This document shows, piece by piece, positions 40,898 through 64,000 of a DNA stretch of 64,000 nt. The notes under the pieces were generated by a model that saw only the letters and a program-made list of their open reading frames with translations, was not told where the DNA came from and searched no databases. The first letter of the stretch is position 1; each line of letters opens with the position of its first letter. A program made the translations under genes and the position numbers. Where the stretch lies: assembly GCF_019097595.1 (NCBI RefSeq), contig NC_080734.1, positions 14,059,392 to 14,123,391 on the forward strand, in the 5' to 3' direction. The stretch comes from Hemibagrus wyckioides. Lineage: Eukaryota; Chordata; Actinopteri; Siluriformes; Bagridae.

Positions 40898-42479
40898 ACT
40901 CACTCACAAACACCTACCCTTGAAGAGTATAGTCTTTATAGAGTCCTTTCCATTGTCTGGCAAGCAGGTGGGAGGCTGGGGTATTACCTTTATTTCCTAA
41001 TTCAGAGCCCTCAGCTGATGTTTTTCCACACCCTAAAATAGAACTGACGGTTGCTTCAGAGATGAAGTCAATAGCTTTCAAAAGGAAACGCTTTGTTTCA
41101 AGAGCTCTTTATAATTCTATTTGGTAAACTGCCAACGATCTTGCACCTTTTAAAACTGCAGTGCCGTCTACATTTCACCTAATAGTCTCTACATGAAAGT
41201 ACATTACAGAATCCTAGATCCTTTTTTCAAAGAACCATAAGGTCTACTGACTGCAGTACCAGTAAAATGACTCCTTCACTGGACACTCGATTAGCATTTG
41301 ACTAATGTGGAATGTTTTTTGAAGAAAAAGAAAAGATTTTGTCAATTACAGGGGTGTTTTGGCTGTCTATTTTTGTCCAGCTAGTTCTGGTATCCCTAGG
41401 ATTCTATAGAGCATGATGAACGAGGTGCTGCCTGCTGTCGAGAGCTGACTCGTCCGTCTGCCAATATAGTAACTCAGTAGCTGAGCAGCTGACATTCAGG
41501 GGTCACATTGCAGGGACTGCAATTGCAGAGCAGGTGCTGTTTTTCTTTCCTCATGCTTTGCGTCACACTCACCCACCACTCTCTCTCTCTCTCTCTGTTG
41601 CCGTATTAGAAGCTCACGTCTATGTTGTCTGTATGTCATTCTAAAAAAAAGTTGTGTCATTGGTCATTTTATATATCTCCACATCTGCAGGAACAGAGAA
41701 CTAATTAGTGTTACAACCTTCACTGTAGGGAGAAGTGGGTAGGGAACATCTTCAGAAGAAAGTTGTGGGAGGTTCAATGAAATAAGGGGAAAGAGAAGTG
41801 AAAGTGTGGTCCTGGTTCAGTTCTGAAAGGGAGTGGTCAAATTATGCAAGCAACTGACCATGAACTCAGACCTCTGCTTTTTTAAAAGTATGAGGACATC
41901 TAGTGGTTTGACAAAATAAACTTCATTCTACCGTCCATCTAGTAAAGAAATGAACTTTCAGTGTATATTCATTAATGTTGTTAAGTGTACTAATGTACAT
42001 AGATTTAAGTGCATGTAATCTAGTATCAAGTATTTTAAACTGCACTGTTACTTCGAATGGGGAGCAAGAAGAAAAATTCATGAAGCGTTAAATAAATAAT
42101 CCAACCAGCATTCTGTCCAGTCTTGTGTGCTTTTAGAGTTGATAATGGGAACCTCAGGGGTGTTTTTTTTGTGATTTTTTTTTAATTCAGTTACAGTAGT
42201 GAAAATGACAATCAGTTGTCAAATTCATAAAATGTATTAACGTCTTGTCAGTATTAGCCGGTTTGACTGGTCCCTTGAACTGAATAGGTTTAATCCAAAC
42301 CTCAGTAACCCAAAAACAAACAGGTCTATAAATAATGTCAACCTTACATGAACATAATATGGTCTGTTACTGAAAAAGTAAGGGATCATTAAAAAATGCT
42401 TTAAAACCAGTTAGTGAAAACAAATAAATGAATGATTATGTATAAATAATAAATGAATGATGAATGAATCTATAAGATG

Positions 42480-43050
42480 ATCGATAGGAATACATTTATG
42501 CCTGTTTCTCCATGCAATTTTGCAACCAGTCAATCATGTGGAATGTGGTAGCAAAACAATGCATACAAAATCATGCAGGTACATACATGTCAAGAACTTC
42601 AGATAAAGTTCACACTGAACTTTAGAAAGGAGAAAAAAGTGACCTCAGTGACTCTGACTGTGTCATGGTTGTTAGTGCCAAACAGGTTGGGTTTAGTATT
42701 ACAGAAACTGCTGATGTCCTGATATGTTCATACACAACAGTCCCAAAAATTACACAGAATTCTGCAAAAAAAAATAGTATCAATTCATTGGGTTGGAAAT
42801 ACCATGTTGATGAGAGTGATCAGATGAGAATGGCCAATTTTGAGCTGTCAGGAAGGTTATGGTAAAGCAAATAATCATTTTTTACAATCATGGTGATCAG
42901 AAAAGTCTCATAGAAAGTTGAGGTGGATGAGCTACAACAGCAGAAGACTACATGGACCACATCCAACAACACCAGGCACCCAAACTGAACAGTTAAAGAT
43001 TGGAGGCAATGATAAACAGCCTAGTGAGCCTTGGCAGGTGTACACATGTA
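42480..43050 (+). mobile_element. Degraded Tc1/mariner-like transposon, N-terminal half
   Basis: The translated frame near 42665-42865 keeps family residues (VGFSITETADVL, then DESDQMRMANFELSG) but has many changes and stops. Further on, the nucleotide motifs for the helix-turn-helix half continue to about 43040 (GCTACAACAGCAGAAGAC). The catalytic half is missing. It is the same family as the minus-strand fragment at 30182-30868, in opposite orientation. Confidence 0.75.
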
Positions 43051-43581
43051 CAATAAGATAATAAAATGTGTAGCTAAGGTATTAGCGGTATATCTACATG
43101 CCCCAAATGTCCCTAACAGGCCGGATGCAATTCTATGCCTGAATTAACTACCCTTGTGTGCCCTCTATAGGTTAGAAATCAAATAACATGTTTTGAATGT
43201 TCATCTACCTATGAATTATTAATGGCTTGAAATATATTTTGGCGAAGACTTGATAAAATGCATTATTAATAAAATTGTACAGAAATGTTGTCATTATTAA
43301 TGTGGATTAATCTAAAAATTTTATTCTAGAGTGAATTCAGATGTATTCAGACAGTTTTTGAGTTTTTAATGCCATTAATAAAGCAAATACCTCCACGCAT
43401 GATACATTTATGATTCTATTTAAATGTTAAGATTATATTCTAAAGATAAACCACTTTCAGTGACAATGTTTGGTAATTTGGGGTTCATATATATTAATTT
43501 TGTAAAAAAAAAAAAAAAAAAAAGTACTTAACTAAGATTTGGATTGAGCAAAATTCTAAAATTCATTTCTTAAGCAAGAAA

Positions 43582-43642
<61 letters not shown>
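43582..43642. repeat. (AAT)n microsatellite
   Basis: This is about 20 units of AAT. A 20-bp poly-A run lies just upstream at 43504-43523. Confidence 0.97.
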
Positions 43643-43644
<2 letters not shown>

Positions 43645-44351
43645 TGCGTTTGGGAAATCACTAGCTTCCTAATTCATAATTAATCTTTTTTTAATAAAAA
43701 AAATAAATAAATTACAAATCTCAGTAATAAACACAAAAGGTCAAGTAACCATTTATCATTTATTTCTTGTAGTAGCACAGAAAAAAAAACATTATCAACA
43801 ATCTGTCAAATTATATATATTATATATTATACACAGAACACTAAGTTATATCTTCACAACCTCATAAAAGGCCTAAGTAACACTATATTTATTAGGATGA
43901 TTTATAAACACGTTTTTAAACTAATATAAAACCATTTAACCACATCTCCTTTTCCTCTGTCCTCTTATTCCAGTTTAAGACACTCAATTTGCCTGAACCA
44001 TGCTAAATAATGTGAAACATCTTGAAATTGATTCGTTTATAAACCATCTGTACATGATGTGAACTAACTTTGGGTTTATTTAGTTACAGTAGTAGATCTT
44101 ATGCATATGTGCATTACAAATATATACAATATTTTATGACTTGAAGTTTTTGGTGTTTGCTTCCTTTGAGGTTTGATGCCCACTAATGTCACAGGAATTC
44201 AATCATGTTGCTCCTATCAAGCACTTCCAACTGCAAGATCTTAGTGTTGAATGTTTACTTCTTAGTAGTTTACCTGGTCCCCCCAATATACCAGAATTCA
44301 TCCTGCTTTCAAATATCCAAGCTCACTTTTTGGGCAAATTGTTTCCTGTTG

Positions 44352-44358
44352 TATAAAA
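44352..44358 (+). promoter_or_regulatory. prkch: TATA-like box upstream of prkch
   Basis: A TATAAAA string lies about 510 nt upstream of the prkch ATG. A start site 25-30 nt downstream would fall in the CG/TG tract that follows. No transcript evidence is available. Confidence 0.4.
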
Positions 44359-44365
44359 ATTAGGC

Positions 44366-44418
44366 GTCGCGCGCGCGCGCGTGTGTGTGTGCGTGAGTGC
44401 GCGCGCGCGCGCGCGCTT
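44366..44418. repeat. Alternating (CG)n-(TG)n-(CG)n tract, Z-DNA prone
   Basis: This is about 50 bp of nearly uninterrupted alternating purine-pyrimidine sequence, CG-rich at both ends with GT in the middle. Such sequence is the classic substrate for left-handed DNA. It sits directly after the TATA-like box of prkch. Confidence 0.9.
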
Positions 44419-44471
44419 GGGCAGTCTGTTTAGTTACGCATTGTTGACGTGCTCAAGGAAAGATCCTGGTG

Positions 44472-44510
44472 ATGATGAGAGAGGAATGCGATCAACGAGC
44501 CTGTTTGTGA
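44472..44510 (+). other. prkch: uORF a in the prkch leader (12 codons)
   Basis: ATGATGAGAGAG opens a 12-codon frame closed by TGA at 44508-44510. It overlaps uORF b in another frame. Whether it is in the mRNA depends on the transcription start. Confidence 0.4.
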
Positions 44511-44623
44511 TTGCGGAACTTAAACACCCTACAAAGGCGGACAGAAAAATTTACAGCAGGAAACACGTAGCAGTCAGGGATCTCCGGCACATTTTCTACC
44601 TGGCACTTCACGCCTTGATTTGA
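44486..44623 (+). other. prkch: uORF b in the prkch leader (45 codons)
   Basis: The ATG at 44486 opens 45 codons that begin MRSTSLFVIAELKHPTKAD and are rich in basic residues. It is closed by TGA at 44621-44623, about 240 nt upstream of the prkch start. Its use depends on where the mRNA begins. Confidence 0.4.
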
Positions 44624-44719
44624 GTCAGTGCTTTCACTTTAGCCACGCTCGGTTTGCTTCGGAAACTTAATACTGTGTGAAGTCGAAGTGCAGTCCATTT
44701 CTTTCTTGTCAGTCCGGCC

Positions 44720-44800
44720 ATGAGTGTGTTGTGTTGTCGCCTCTGTCTCTGCGTCGCTCCCCGCATACTTTCACGTTCGACTCATCCAGAAGGCGTGTGA
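44720..44800 (+). other. prkch: uORF c in the prkch leader (26 codons)
   Basis: The ATG at 44720 has G at -3. It opens a 26-codon frame beginning MSVLCCRLCLCVAPRILSRS and closed by TGA 62 nt before the prkch ATG. Human PRKCH mRNA is known to carry upstream ORFs that restrain its translation, so this is a plausible counterpart. Confidence 0.45.
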
Positions 44801-44862
44801 ACACCTGGAGCAACAGGATAGCAGTGCAGAAGTGCAGCTTTCAGTCCTCTCGGAAAGAAAAC

Positions 44863-63468
<18,606 letters not shown>

Positions 63469-64000
63469 GTAAGCTAAGCTGTTACCTAGGGTCAGCAAGT
63501 TTAAGACTATGTCATAAACTTTTTAGTTTGGCAAAGTTGGCTGTAAATGAGGGGGAAAATATATAATAATAATTCAACAACCAACATCCAGTCAAGAAAT
63601 GCAGGTGTACAGGCCAGAAAGCTTGTGAGAATTTGTTCTGGGGTGTGGAGGTGTGAAGTCATCTCTCAAGACAAGCTTTTCTTTATACTTTAAGCTTTGT
63701 ATTATTTCTGAGTCCACATGAGTCATTCAATTATTTTTTTTGTGTGTTTCCTTAAACAGCTAATATCCAGTAATCCATGCTGACGCTTTCTGTTAAAATA
63801 CAAACAACACAATGCACAAATCTCACACGTCTACTCTTTACATTTGTACTACACTTTTGTCGAAGGTGAAAGGTCTGTTCCCTCAGGCACTCCTGAATCA
63901 AGCTGATGTTTACAAATTTGTAAAACTTTCTATACTCTGTTCCACCACACTGCCTGCCTAAATGTGTCACAAGGTGGATCTATTCCGATAAATGAATGTG

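Larger units (their letters stand above)
21230..44340. other. six4-prkch intergenic region
   Basis: This is about 23 kb with no recognised gene. It contains many microsatellites, two degraded Tc1-like fragments (30182-30868, 42480-43050), two dispersed-repeat remnants (27525-27770, 38805-38945), a candidate enhancer block (31530-31860), and several splice-flanked open segments whose status is uncertain. None of MNAT1, TRMT5, SLC38A6 or TMEM30B, which occupy this interval in human, could be recognised. Confidence 0.6.

Noticed and set aside
44677..44862. 62-codon N-terminal extension of PKC eta
   Set aside because: The frame is open, but its first codon is GTG and there is no in-frame ATG. 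The known family N-terminus aligns with the ATG at 44863.

Overview
The window reads as teleost fish genomic DNA. The genes are vertebrate and intron-bearing. The intergenic DNA is full of long (GATA)n, (AT)n, (CA)n and (CT)n microsatellites, Tc1-like transposon copies and tRNA-derived SINE pieces of the kind common in bony fish. An otophysan (catfish-like) host is possible, but that is a weak inference from repeat style only.

Layout. At 1-6.6 kb lies non-coding DNA downstream of six1, with microsatellites, a 53-bp-arm foldback and two CpG-dense blocks. At 6.87-8.92 kb (minus strand) is a complete two-exon six1 gene (279 codons). At 9-15.2 kb is the six1-six4 intergenic region, with a perfect 72-bp palindrome and candidate enhancers. 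At 15.41-20.87 kb (minus strand) is a complete three-exon six4 gene (616 codons) with a NAGNAG acceptor at its last exon. From 21.2 to 44.3 kb is an intergenic stretch with no recognised gene. It holds two decayed Tc1 fragments, candidate conserved non-coding blocks, and several splice-flanked open segments. The best of these is a phase-compatible pair at 29778-29956 and 32082-32165 on the plus strand. From 44.35 kb to the window edge (plus strand) is prkch, encoding novel protein kinase C eta. Twelve exons give 580 in-frame codons from the C2 domain to the kinase C-lobe; the AGC C-terminal tail lies beyond the window.

How the genes relate. six1 and six4 are the usual divergently conserved SIX pair, head-to-tail on the minus strand. 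They encode SIX-domain/homeodomain factors that work with Eya co-activators in muscle, sensory placode and kidney development, and probably share the enhancers between and around them. prkch is a signalling kinase with no direct functional link to them; it is part of the same ancestral vertebrate neighbourhood (SIX1-SIX4-...-PRKCH). The genes that lie between SIX4 and PRKCH in human (MNAT1, TRMT5, SLC38A6, TMEM30B) are not recognisable here.

Most notable observations: a Tyr at C1B position 22 of this PKC eta, where novel PKCs normally have Trp; three upstream ORFs and a TATA plus Z-DNA-prone tract in the prkch leader; an intact Tc1-like transposon inserted in a SINE, with a related empty site 3 kb away in the same gene; a 60-bp duplication of the exon-9 donor region around a SINE; and a perfect 72-bp palindrome between six1 and six4.
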